Positions 1 to 7,219 of a stretch of DNA of 12,989 nt are shown here, piece by piece; position 1 is the stretch's first letter, and each line of letters opens with the position of its first letter. The position numbers and the translations under genes are program-made. The stretch is from a bacterium. GTDB taxonomy: Bacteria > Verrucomicrobiota > Verrucomicrobiia > Chthoniobacterales > Terrimicrobiaceae. The stretch lies in contig RFZT01000036.1 in NCBI GenBank assembly GCA_009920585.1, positions 1 through 12,989 on the forward strand, written 5' to 3'. Under the pieces are notes generated by a model. It did not search any database and was not told where the DNA came from. It saw only the letters and a list, made by a program, of their open reading frames with translations.

Positions 1-2
1 GG

Positions 3-839
3 CACGACCTCCGCTATACCTGTGATGTGACTTCGTTTAACGAAATGGCCTTGCGGCGCCGGATGCCCTTTGGACAAATTCTCCTCCACGGCGGCGGAAA
101 TTTCGGGACCGTCTGGCCAATCTATCAAGCCTTCCGCGAGGCAGTGATCCAACAATTCCCCGGCTATCGCATCGTCCAACTTCCGCAGACAGTTCACTTT
201 GAAAATGATCTGGCACCGTCGCATACCCGCGACCGACTCAGCAAACATCCCGATTTTTGGTTGATGGTTCGAGACCGCCGAAGTGAACAAATCGCCCGTG
301 AACAATTGAAGGTGCCCACCCTGCTTTGCCCGGATTCTGCGCTGATGTTGAAGGGGAAACTCCAGCGCACTGAAGCATCCGTAGATGTCCTGGTGCTTGC
401 GCGTACCGATAAGGAAGCCGGGGATGCCCAATTGAGAAACTTCGAACTCCCGAAACATCAGGTGTCCTGTATCGACTGGCTGGACGAGACACCCTCAATC
501 ACCCGGTATCTCACTGCGTTGACAAAGCAAGCTGGCAAATCAAATTGGGGGGGTCTTCGCAAAGTTCAGCAGATCAATCACCGCGCATTTCATGCGCTCG
601 CGTGGGAACGCGTGCAACGAGGAGCTGCGCTGCTATCGCGGGGTCGTGTTGTCGTCACTGACCGGCTGCACGCTCACATTCTTTGCATGATCCTCGGGAT
701 TCCCCATGTCGTTCTGGATAACAACTACGGAAAGCTTTCAGAGTTCATTCAATGCTGGCATCGCGACGACCCCTTGGTGCAACTGGTTTCGAACCGACAG
801 CAGGCTCAAGACGCCACCTCCAAACTACTTGCGCAATAG
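3..839 (+). CDS. Polysaccharide pyruvyl transferase family protein (5' partial)
   Basis: Likely transfers a pyruvyl group from phosphoenolpyruvate to a sugar of the growing repeat unit, giving an acidic ketal, on the cytoplasmic side of the membrane. The frame is open to the left edge (codons from base 3), so the GTG at 27 is probably internal and the true start lies outside; 278 residues are visible. Family marks are the glycine-rich HGGGNFGT near the visible N-terminus, LPQTVHF, the VRDRRS segment and the C-terminal TDRLHAHI...GIPHVVLDNNYGK block, all usual for the ExoV/EpsO-type pyruvyl transferase superfamily (PF04230). It ends at a TAG 38 bp before the next gene on the same strand and heads the visible operon. 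The acceptor sugar cannot be read from sequence. Family assignment is firm; substrate is inference. Confidence 0.9.
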   Translation, partial: HDLRYTCDVTSFNEMALRRRMPFGQILLHGGGNFGTVWPIYQAFREAVIQQFPGYRIVQLPQTVHFENDLAPSHTRDRLSKHPDFWLMVRDRRSEQIAREQLKVPTLLCPDSALMLKGKLQRTEASVDVLVLARTDKEAGDAQLRNFELPKHQVSCIDWLDETPSITRYLTALTKQAGKSNWGGLRKVQQINHRAFHALAWERVQRGAALLSRGRVVVTDRLHAHILCMILGIPHVVLDNNYGKLSEFIQCWHRDDPLVQLVSNRQQAQDATSKLLAQ

Positions 840-877
840 GTTGTTTGGACCAACCCCTCGCATCAATCAAGAGCTCA

Positions 878-1723
878 ATGGTTAACGAAGTACGCCCAGG
901 CTTAGACCGACCGAACACAGATGCCGATGGCGGGCGATACGACGCCGTCATCCGCACCGACCACCACAGTGTTCTTCTGGAACGTGTGATCTCGGCATTG
1001 AGGGCGCAGACAAGCCCGCCGAAAAAAATCATCCTGGTAGACGCCTCCAGAGAGCCCTGCTGCCGGGAAGCGCTACTGAAATTGGGCGATATCGTCATTC
1101 AATATCCGAACACCCAATTTAACTTCGCTCACGCGCTCAATCTTGGCATCGAAGCTGCAGTTGGACATGAGGTCCTGCTGATCAGTTCGCACGTTGTCCT
1201 CAAAGACATCACTCTCATCGAACATGGCCGACTGCTCGGGAGAGAACACAACGCTGGAGTCGTGTACTGGAAAGCCGCGAATCGCGGAGCGCTGCAGGTT
1301 CAACTGAACCAGGCGGGCTCATTCGATGGGCACAACGGACTCTCCGCTACGTGCGCGCTCATCCCGCGACGAGATGCCCTCGAGAGGCCCTTCCGAACAG
1401 ATGTGTTCTCCGCAGAAGACCAAGAATGGGCGGGCTGGTACCTGCACACCAGAAACGGAAAGACTCTGCAGATAGAGCATCCACAGTTCGAATATCTGAA
1501 CCCAAATTCAAACATCCAGAAAACAATCAATGAAGAGATTGCAATCGCCTATTTCACCAACCGCAAGCTCCTGCGGCCCCGGCACATTGCCACCCGTATC
1601 TTGCGCGCCGCGCTGGCTGGCCTGCGGCATCGCCCAGCGAGGGCACGGCTTCACTGGGAGATCGCCAAAGGACTGCTCCTCGCCAATTTCCGACAACCAC
1701 ACCGTCGATCTCGATATTACTGA
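878..1723 (+). CDS. GT2 family glycosyltransferase lacking a canonical DxD
   Basis: Probable GT-A fold glycosyltransferase of 281 residues. The N-terminal Rossmann-like half carries YDAVIRTDHHSVLLERVISAL (21-41) and ILVDAS (52-57), where GT2 enzymes bind the nucleotide. FNFAHALNLGIEAA (81-94) matches the 'N.G...A' helix before the metal site. Where most relatives have a DxD the sequence reads LISSHVVLKD (101-110), so metal binding may be weak or handled differently; some GT2 subgroups have a similar SxH-type replacement. SAEDQEWAGWYL (178-189) supplies the usual catalytic ED pair. I chose ATG 878 because longer readings overlap the pyruvyl transferase by nearly 90 bp and translate as non-GT sequence; only a weak AGAG precedes it. 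It sits 38 bp after the pyruvyl transferase and 21 bp before the next GT2, so it is probably cotranscribed. Donor and acceptor are unknown. Confidence 0.85.
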   Translation: MVNEVRPGLDRPNTDADGGRYDAVIRTDHHSVLLERVISALRAQTSPPKKIILVDASREPCCREALLKLGDIVIQYPNTQFNFAHALNLGIEAAVGHEVLLISSHVVLKDITLIEHGRLLGREHNAGVVYWKAANRGALQVQLNQAGSFDGHNGLSATCALIPRRDALERPFRTDVFSAEDQEWAGWYLHTRNGKTLQIEHPQFEYLNPNSNIQKTINEEIAIAYFTNRKLLRPRHIATRILRAALAGLRHRPARARLHWEIAKGLLLANFRQPHRRSRYY

Positions 1724-1744
1724 GGCGGACTGAACGCCCCCCCG

Positions 1745-2785
1745 ATGGCGGACTTTGACGTCTTACTCCCAATCAAAAATGGTATCGCTTATTTACCAGA
1801 AGCGATGGAAAGCATCCTCCACCAGAGCCACCGCGACTGGCGACTGCTGATTCTGGACCATGGAAGTAATGATGGCAGCCTTGAGTTAGCCAACCGATAT
1901 GCCGAACGCGACCGACGCGTCGTTGTCCACTCATTCCCAGACGCAGTTGGCCTGTCCGCACTTCTGAATCTGGGCTTAAGTCTCTGTGATTGCAACTATG
2001 TCTTGAGACAGGACTCGGACGACATCTCCCTTCCAAACCGTATGTCTGTTATCGCGGAAATTTTTCGATCAGATCCCGAGTTAGCCTTGGCCGGATCGAA
2101 GGGCCAGATTGTGAATGGGAAAGGCAACCTGTTAGGAGAAATCGATGTACCGCTCGAGCCCTATGATCTTTCGGCCATGGCACTTTTCAAGACCCCCGTT
2201 GCACACCCGACAGCGGCCATGCGGTTCTCAATCATTAAAAAACTGGGTGCATCGTACGGCGAAGATTTCATCGGCTCCATCGCCTCAGCCGATCGAATAA
2301 AAATACCCGGGCTCGCAGAAGACTATTTTCTTTTTGGACAATTGGCATTGACGACCAAATGCATCAATATCAACAAAAACCTCATTAAATACCGATGGCA
2401 CGATACCAACGTATCGGTCACGCACCAGCCCGAACAACTCCGATTGGCACTACAGATATCCCGATATTTAACGAAATCTCTTTCGCTCCGACACGGCGTC
2501 GAGCATTTTGACCCTACACCTTTATGCAACCATGCAGACCGCCTGTGTGAGACAAATGGTCGCGTCGATTTTTCAACCGAGTACGAATCGGCCAGGGCAC
2601 TGATTTCAAAAATAATTCCGATCCGAACGGCCCCCAATCGAGAATTAGAGTTTCGAAGGGCCATCTCCGTCCGGTCAATCGCCACGATGGCGCTGCGATC
2701 ACTTTTATTCGCCAAACGATATGGAATTCGAAAATCAGAATTCAAAACTGTCAGATCCTGGATGCTCCGCGGCCTCCAACATTAA
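1745..2785 (+). CDS. GT2 family glycosyltransferase (GT-A, DSDD motif)
   Basis: A 346-residue inverting-type GT2 enzyme, expected to add one sugar from a nucleotide donor to the lipid-linked repeat unit. Visible landmarks in order are FDVLLPIKNGIAYLPEAMESI (4-24), LILDHGSNDGS (35-45, the usual DDGS loop with His for the second Asp), the metal-binding QDSDD (89-93), PVAHPTAAMR (151-160, typical of EpsE/WcaA-like GT2s) and the catalytic AEDYFLF (191-197). The C-terminal 130 residues are less conserved and contain a basic tail. ATG 1745 places the standard N-terminal strand at residue 4. No good Shine-Dalgarno sequence lies upstream, where a seven-C run occupies 1737-1743, so translation may depend on the preceding gene, which stops 21 bp earlier. 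The third quarter of the gene looks more AT-rich than its neighbours. Family is clear; the sugar is not. Confidence 0.93.
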   Translation: MADFDVLLPIKNGIAYLPEAMESILHQSHRDWRLLILDHGSNDGSLELANRYAERDRRVVVHSFPDAVGLSALLNLGLSLCDCNYVLRQDSDDISLPNRMSVIAEIFRSDPELALAGSKGQIVNGKGNLLGEIDVPLEPYDLSAMALFKTPVAHPTAAMRFSIIKKLGASYGEDFIGSIASADRIKIPGLAEDYFLFGQLALTTKCININKNLIKYRWHDTNVSVTHQPEQLRLALQISRYLTKSLSLRHGVEHFDPTPLCNHADRLCETNGRVDFSTEYESARALISKIIPIRTAPNRELEFRRAISVRSIATMALRSLLFAKRYGIRKSEFKTVRSWMLRGLQH

Positions 2786-2850
2786 TCAATAGCAATGTCA
2801 CCGCCTTAATGGCACCGAAAACAGCTTCCTCCCTGAAGTCTACAATTGTC

Positions 2851-2854
2851 GGAG
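2851..2854 (+). promoter_or_regulatory. Ribosome binding site deciding the methyltransferase start
   Basis: GGAG lies 9 bases before ATG 2864. It favours that codon over the TTG at 2846, which would place the GGAG inside the coding region and has no site of its own. Confidence 0.6.
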
Positions 2855-2863
2855 TTGCAAACC

Positions 2864-3559
2864 ATGCTAAATCAACTCAAAAATCGACTGAAGAACATCG
2901 GGGATCGCAGACTGATACGTCAAATCCAGAATCACAAACTCACTTACCTGTCCCGAAGCAAGATGGAACTGATCTCGCAGACTTGCCGCGCGATCGAAGA
3001 ACAACATCTGGCTGGCGCCTTCATTGAAGCTGGATGCGCTTTGGGTGGCTCGGCAATCCTGATTTCTTCAATCAAGCGCCCGGATAGGCCTTTCCTCGCA
3101 TATGACACGTTTTCAATGATCCCACCGCCAACCGATGAGGATACGCCGGATGTACATCTCCGTTACCGGATCATCTCCGAGGGCAAATCTGAAGGGATCG
3201 ATGGCGATCAATACTACGGATACCAGGAAAATCTCTATGAACGAGTACAGCAGAATTTTGCAGATTTCGGCCTCGACTGCGCAGAAAGAAACATCTCTCT
3301 GATTCAGGGACTTCTTCAGGAGAGCATGTCCATCAAGCAACCAGTGGCCTTTGCGCATATTGACGTCGACTGGTACGACCCCGTGAAGACCTGCCTTGAA
3401 CGAATATTCCCCAACCTGATTGTCGGCGGCAGCCTGATTCTCGATGACTATCACGATTGGGGCGGATGTCGGAAAGCAGTCGACACTTACTTACAGACCG
3501 TCCCTGGGAAGTTTATGTTGAATGACTCCGCGGGTTCACTCCAAATCATCAAACTGTGA
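2864..3559 (+). CDS. TylF/MycF-type SAM-dependent O-methyltransferase
   Basis: A 231-residue class I methyltransferase of the TylF family (PF05711; macrocin and mycinamicin O-methyltransferases are the characterised members). It probably methylates a hydroxyl of a sugar in the polysaccharide. The SAM-binding loop is FIEAGCALGGSA (53-64), followed by the acidic post-strand residue in AYDTF (D81). HIDVDWYDPV (165-174) and LILDDYHDWGG (191-201) carry the Asp residues that bind the divalent metal in this family (D167 or D169, and D194/D195). The long insert between 85 and 125, with GDQYYGY, matches the substrate lid region of the family. Length is close to the family norm. ATG 2864 has a GGAG site at proper spacing. 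The gene starts 78 bp after the GT2 and lies in the same direction. Such genes are common in surface polysaccharide clusters; the exact acceptor position is unknown. Confidence 0.9.
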   Translation: MLNQLKNRLKNIGDRRLIRQIQNHKLTYLSRSKMELISQTCRAIEEQHLAGAFIEAGCALGGSAILISSIKRPDRPFLAYDTFSMIPPPTDEDTPDVHLRYRIISEGKSEGIDGDQYYGYQENLYERVQQNFADFGLDCAERNISLIQGLLQESMSIKQPVAFAHIDVDWYDPVKTCLERIFPNLIVGGSLILDDYHDWGGCRKAVDTYLQTVPGKFMLNDSAGSLQIIKL

Positions 3560-3572
3560 ATCTGGTCAGGCA

Positions 3573-3722
3573 ATGAAACGCATCAAGGCAGATCGCCGTC
3601 AGCGCCGTCTGTATCGCGATGAGTCAGAACCCGGCTCGCCCCAAACCTTGCATCTGGACTTGAATATCGGCCCAGCGGGCCAAATAGAGGATGACGATCA
3701 TGAAGATGTCTTACCTATTTAA
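3573..3722 (+). CDS. Possible small ORF, 49 aa, unknown function
   Basis: I do not recognise this product. It fills the gap between the methyltransferase and the secreted protein, begins at ATG 3573 and overlaps the start of the next gene by 23 bp. The first third is strongly basic (KRIKADRRQRRLYR) and the last quarter acidic (EDDDHED); there is no membrane segment and no cysteine. Codons such as CGC, CTG, ATC and GAC resemble those of the neighbours, which hints at coding. The only Shine-Dalgarno-like AGG sits just two bases from the ATG, which is too close. It could equally be a leader whose translation opens the secreted gene's start, or chance. Confidence 0.27.
   Translation: MKRIKADRRQRRLYRDESEPGSPQTLHLDLNIGPAGQIEDDDHEDVLPI
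3686..3690 (+). promoter_or_regulatory. Ribosome binding site deciding the secreted protein start
   Basis: AGAGG ends at 3690. It abuts the ATG at 3691 but lies 9 bases before ATG 3700, so 3700 is the better start. A third in-frame ATG at 3706 is 15 bases away. Confidence 0.6.
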
Positions 3723-4782
3723 GTGGATCAGGTGCACCACTGTCGGATTTGCGACCCTCGGCGTAGGAGCGCTGAATGCAGAGCCAGCAGCCGACTTCCA
3801 AGTGACGAACGCTCTAGCCCAGGTTATTACCAATACCGGCACGACTAGCCCAACCGTTCTCACCGATTCAGTGTTCGGCCCCAATAGTTTCTGGTACACA
3901 CCAATCCCAGCAGATGCGCCCTTGCACCCCCAGTCTCGAGACTTCGTCGCGGACTTTATTCGCCAGAAAAAAACCTTTTACGGAACAGTCTCAATCAACC
4001 TGACAGCCTATGCCAGCCCTGTCTACGTCGTTCCTCAGGACCAACCGACAGTAAAGGTCGCGCAATGGGCCTGCTTTCCACAATTCGGTCTGGATCGATC
4101 AATCGCTCAACAATGGTCAGCGGTCCCCATTCCAACTTACGCAATTCCCGCTGCTGGAAGCGATGCCGAAATGACGGTCTATCAGCCGTCCACGGACACG
4201 ATCTGGGAGTTCTGGAGGATGAGACGCAATGGCGGTCAGTGGGAGGCCTGCTGGGGCGGCCAGTTCAAAAAGGCCTCCCAAAGCGACGGACGTTGGCCTG
4301 GCATCTATGGAACAACAGCGACAGGGTTACCATTCCTGGGCGGCCAAATTACAGCGGAAGAGTTGCGACGAGGAGAAATCCGTCACGTCATGGGTATTGC
4401 TCTGGTCGAAACGGAGGCAGCCGCGCACTTCTCCTGGCCCGCTAAACGATCGGATGGTTACAACCCCAAAAAGGTTCCAAATCGAATCCCCGAAGGCCTG
4501 CGCTTCAGGCTCGATCCCAAGGTCAATGTTGACAAACTCCAGATGCATCCGGTGGGTAAAACCATTGCAAGGGCGGCGCAAAAATACGGATTCGTCGTTT
4601 GGGACAAGGGAGGCGCGATCACGCTCCGCGCCCAGAACCCCAGGTCTTACACGGCTGCCGGCCTGCCTGACCCATACCCTGCTCTCTTCGGGAAAGCACA
4701 ATCTTATGACATCTTGACTGGATTCCCCTGGGACAAACTCCAGTTCCTTCCTCAGGACTACGGCCTTAATACCCTTCGATAG
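3700..4782 (+). CDS. Secreted protein of an uncharacterised family
   Basis: A 360-residue protein with a cleavable-looking signal peptide: basic MKMSYLFKWIR, a hydrophobic stretch to about residue 25, and an ALNA|EP-like cut near 27. The mature part is Trp- and Pro-rich with several striking blocks: FGPNSFWYTPIPADAPLHP (59-77), SPVYVVP (106-112), YQPSTDTIWEFW (161-172), WEACWGG (181-187), ATGLPFLGGQIT (207-218), PEGLRFRLDP (264-273), HPVGKTIARAAQKYGFVVWD (283-302) and a final FPWDKLQFLPQDYG. From memory, proteins with the same WYxPIPADAPL and PEGxRFRL blocks occur as hypothetical secreted proteins in several bacterial phyla, but I know no assigned activity. Two cysteines (125, 184) remain after signal removal and could pair. 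Its place at the end of a polysaccharide operon suggests a role at the envelope, perhaps binding, trimming or modifying the glycan, but no catalytic triad can be named. Its last 25 bp overlap the end of the convergent gene. Confidence 0.85.
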   Translation: MKMSYLFKWIRCTTVGFATLGVGALNAEPAADFQVTNALAQVITNTGTTSPTVLTDSVFGPNSFWYTPIPADAPLHPQSRDFVADFIRQKKTFYGTVSINLTAYASPVYVVPQDQPTVKVAQWACFPQFGLDRSIAQQWSAVPIPTYAIPAAGSDAEMTVYQPSTDTIWEFWRMRRNGGQWEACWGGQFKKASQSDGRWPGIYGTTATGLPFLGGQITAEELRRGEIRHVMGIALVETEAAAHFSWPAKRSDGYNPKKVPNRIPEGLRFRLDPKVNVDKLQMHPVGKTIARAAQKYGFVVWDKGGAITLRAQNPRSYTAAGLPDPYPALFGKAQSYDILTGFPWDKLQFLPQDYGLNTLR

Positions 4783-5864
4783 ACTTCAAGTGTCTTTTGC
4801 GCAATCAAGTTCCAGTCGAACCGGTTGGCAGTTCTTTTGATCTGCTCAACTTGATCTTCAGGAGTCTGCGGGTGATCGATGAAGTACCGTAATTTCTCCG
4901 CCGCGGATCTTGGATCACCCTTTCTGAAAAGGCGCTCCTCAGGTAAGTTGAGGGCCCGATGAGCCGGAATATCACTGGCAATCACGGAGAGACCGTAACT
5001 CAGCGCCTCCAGGAGAACGATCGGTAACCCTTCATGATGGGATGGCAAAACAAACAGGCCCGCATGACTATAAAGTTCGGCGAGTGGCTCACCATGAAGA
5101 GTCCCGGTCATCACAACCCCGGCACTGGAGGCTCCACGAGCAACTAAAGAACGGCTATACGAACTGGAATGATCAGCTTCGCCCACAATGACCAATTTCC
5201 AATCTAACGGAAGGCCGGCCATCTCGTAGGCATCTATGAGAAGATCCAGGCCCTTTTCCGGCACAAGGCGTGCAACGGCAAGAATATATTTCCCCTTTTG
5301 AAGCCCGGACTTCAACACGATATCGTCACGACTGCTGCGCGGACGAACGATGACGCCGTTCGGGATCACGTCCACGACGCAGCGGTACGACGTCCGCAGT
5401 TGCTCCGCAATGGAAGGGGAAATGGCAATGACAGCGTTCGAAAATCGGCTCCCAAGATTTTCACCAACACGCAATATCAACCTTGCCACACTGCCCCATT
5501 TCCGGCGCTCGTAATCCGCACCATGGTTTGTGCAGACAACGCGCATTCCCAGCGCACGGGCTAAGGGCACGAAAAGCGAAGGACCAATAGCGTGAATGTG
5601 CAGAATATCCGGATGGAGGCGCCACGCTTTGAAAACGCCAATAAACGTATGGACAACCGCTTCAAGGTATTTCTGCCGAGGGCACGAAAATGAAATCAAC
5701 TTGACGCCTTGAACATGTGAAGGAGGTGTCACATATGACTCGCGACAAAAAACAATGACTTCATGACCACGAGACGCAATGTTTGTAAACAAATGTTCGC
5801 AATGGGTCTCGACCCCGCCCTGAACATTCGGGATGCCCCGCAATCCCAGTACAGCAATCCGCAT
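4758..5864 (-). CDS. GT4 family glycosyltransferase (GT-B, RgpA/DUF1972-like N-terminus)
   Basis: A 368-residue GT-B enzyme expected to add a sugar on the cytoplasmic face. The N-terminus MRIAVLGLRGIPNVQGGVET is the glycine-rich acceptor-side loop usual for the rhamnosyltransferase-like group with a DUF1972-type N-domain. ILHIHAIGPSLFVPLARALG (87-106) and CTNHGADYERRKW (111-123) continue that domain. VIPNGV (167-172) leads to the C-terminal donor domain. ILAVARLVPEKGLDLLIDAY (194-213) carries the R199/K204 pair that contacts the donor phosphates, and HHEGLPIVLLEAL (276-288) gives the EX7E motif (E278, E286). ATG 5864 has GGAAG 6 bases upstream (complement of 5871-5875). It is the last gene of the leftward unit, 89 bp after its upstream neighbour, and converges on the secreted-protein gene. 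Donor is unknown; rhamnose is a guess from resemblance only. Confidence 0.93.
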   Translation of the reverse strand: MRIAVLGLRGIPNVQGGVETHCEHLFTNIASRGHEVIVFCRESYVTPPSHVQGVKLISFSCPRQKYLEAVVHTFIGVFKAWRLHPDILHIHAIGPSLFVPLARALGMRVVCTNHGADYERRKWGSVARLILRVGENLGSRFSNAVIAISPSIAEQLRTSYRCVVDVIPNGVIVRPRSSRDDIVLKSGLQKGKYILAVARLVPEKGLDLLIDAYEMAGLPLDWKLVIVGEADHSSSYSRSLVARGASSAGVVMTGTLHGEPLAELYSHAGLFVLPSHHEGLPIVLLEALSYGLSVIASDIPAHRALNLPEERLFRKGDPRSAAEKLRYFIDHPQTPEDQVEQIKRTANRFDWNLIAQKTLEVYRRVLRP

Positions 5865-5896
5865 ACAAATCTTCCAGAAACCAAACCGCCCATTAG

Positions 5897-5910
5897 CCCA
5901 TAGCTATGGG
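5897..5910. repeat. Perfect 14-bp palindrome between two glycosyltransferase genes
   Basis: CCCATAGCTATGGG reads the same on both strands. It lies in the 89-bp gap downstream of one leftward GT gene and 32 bases before the next start. No T-run follows on either strand, so it is not an intrinsic terminator. It might be an operator or mRNA processing hairpin, or chance. Confidence 0.4.
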
Positions 5911-5953
5911 GCCAAGGAAATCAGGATAACAACCTACCTTGCCAGAGCGGAAT

Positions 5954-7219
5954 CTACTGACGAATGGGAAAGGCTCGAGTTTCAGCCTTGGAGACACCCG
6001 CTCCAGCCTGAACCCCATCAGTCCCGCCCTCTAAGAGCCGCGGCGGGAATTTGGAGGCTATGCCCTCGGCCACCGCATCCCACGTTTGTTTTTCGGCAAA
6101 CTCAATTCGCCTTTGTCGATCTATCGGAGAATCCTCCGCAATTGCCCGACGCAACAGCAACTCAAACTCAGAATACGACTGCGCAATCGAAATATATTGA
6201 CTAAAATACTCGAGTTCCAAAATAGCCACCGAAACAACTGGCTTACCTGTAGCAAGGTACTCGAGTAGCTTCTTGGGATTTCTATAGTTATTAAATGCAG
6301 ACTGCGTCTTATAAAACAAGCAGCACACCGCAAAGAACTGAAGGTAAGCGGGTAGCTCACGATAAGACTTCTGGCCTAGGAAATGAACATTTGGAAATGA
6401 CTTCAGAACCTCAACGCTCTCACAAATTTCACCAATAAAAACAAAAGAAATATTCGGATTTTCATTCGCCAAAAAACCAATCAAACCAATATCGACACTA
6501 TTCACCTCTCCCATGTAGCCAGCAACTTGCCCTCCTGAGGCATTGATGATTGACTCCATATCAACAGGCACTGGCAACGAAACGGTCTGCGCCACGGCGA
6601 AATGGGTATAATCGACGCCATGCCCCGTGTAGAACGTGAGTGGATTTCGCAGCAAGTTTTGCTTCAATAGCGCATGATTTACATAAAAAGCAATATCCGC
6701 AGTTCGATGCAATTCATCTTCCAACTCAAGCATGTAGGAACCATCGACCCCTGGAAACGCCGGGACATTGTCGACACAATAATAAACAAGATAACCACCG
6801 AGCTTCCGTTTAAGGCGCAGCGCAGCATCTTTCGCAACCACGACCGTCACCCACAGGATCGTGCATCGAAATTGAAGCGTGGCCATCACTAACTTCAACT
6901 GCCATACCAGAAGCCTTTCGTTTATCCACGAAACAGACCTCCCATATCCAGAAATCATCGGAATGGCAATGGGCGTAAAAACCCAAATATTTTCTTCAGC
7001 CAATCTGACGAACTTAGCCAGACTCTTGAGCTTGCCAAACAATCGTCTCCACGCAAACCGATCACCCAGCAATCTAGGCATTCGGATCCCAGGCGAATTC
7101 ACAAAAAGGACCCGATTCTGCTTTGCGAATTCACGCATCAGGTGGAGGTTTGAATGGGGATTGTGAAACCACCAGTCTTCACCGGCGAAACAAATAATAT
7201 CGTGCCCTCTTAGTTTCAC
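5954..7219 (-). CDS. GT-B glycosyltransferase (glycosyl transferases group 1-like)
   Basis: A 421-residue predicted GT-B fold glycosyltransferase. IICFAGEDWWFHNPHSNLHLM (8-28) is typical of a subgroup that scans for its acceptor with a GxDWW...RPH/NPHS motif. VYYCVDNVPAFPG (145-157), EDELHRTADIAFYVN (167-181) and TGHGVDYTHF (198-207) complete the N-domain. GYMGEVN (234-240) and NPKKLLEYLATGKPVVS (314-330) form the donor-binding C-domain; the family's usual first Glu of EX7E is replaced by the NPxKLLEYL form. Start is GTG 7219, overlapping the stop of the upstream gene in a GTGA quartet and preceded by a strong GAGGTGG 9 bases away. The middle of the gene (about 6180-6800) looks more AT-rich than its neighbours. 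The last 25 residues are Gly/Ala-rich and unconserved in appearance. Sugar specificity is unknown. Confidence 0.88.
   Translation of the reverse strand: MKLRGHDIICFAGEDWWFHNPHSNLHLMREFAKQNRVLFVNSPGIRMPRLLGDRFAWRRLFGKLKSLAKFVRLAEENIWVFTPIAIPMISGYGRSVSWINERLLVWQLKLVMATLQFRCTILWVTVVVAKDAALRLKRKLGGYLVYYCVDNVPAFPGVDGSYMLELEDELHRTADIAFYVNHALLKQNLLRNPLTFYTGHGVDYTHFAVAQTVSLPVPVDMESIINASGGQVAGYMGEVNSVDIGLIGFLANENPNISFVFIGEICESVEVLKSFPNVHFLGQKSYRELPAYLQFFAVCCLFYKTQSAFNNYRNPKKLLEYLATGKPVVSVAILELEYFSQYISIAQSYSEFELLLRRAIAEDSPIDRQRRIEFAEKQTWDAVAEGIASKFPPRLLEGGTDGVQAGAGVSKAETRAFPIRQ

Noticed and set aside
752..877. Longer N-terminal reading of the first GT2 from 752
   Set aside because: These 42 codons overlap the pyruvyl transferase end and do not resemble a GT2 N-terminus; ATG 878 starts after that gene stops.
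2323..2745. 140-codon minus strand ORF antisense to the second GT2
   Set aside because: No family features; it overlaps a well-supported glycosyltransferase and is best seen as a shadow.
2809..3027. 72-codon + strand ORF starting MAPKTASSLK
   Set aside because: It lies in a different frame over the start of the TylF-type methyltransferase, whose conserved motifs and ribosome site settle the real frame.
4065..4717. Two + strand ORFs of 126 and 162 codons inside the secreted-protein gene, and a 124-codon ORF on the other strand
   Set aside because: They show no recognisable motif, while the 360-residue frame has a signal peptide and patterned conserved blocks over its full length.
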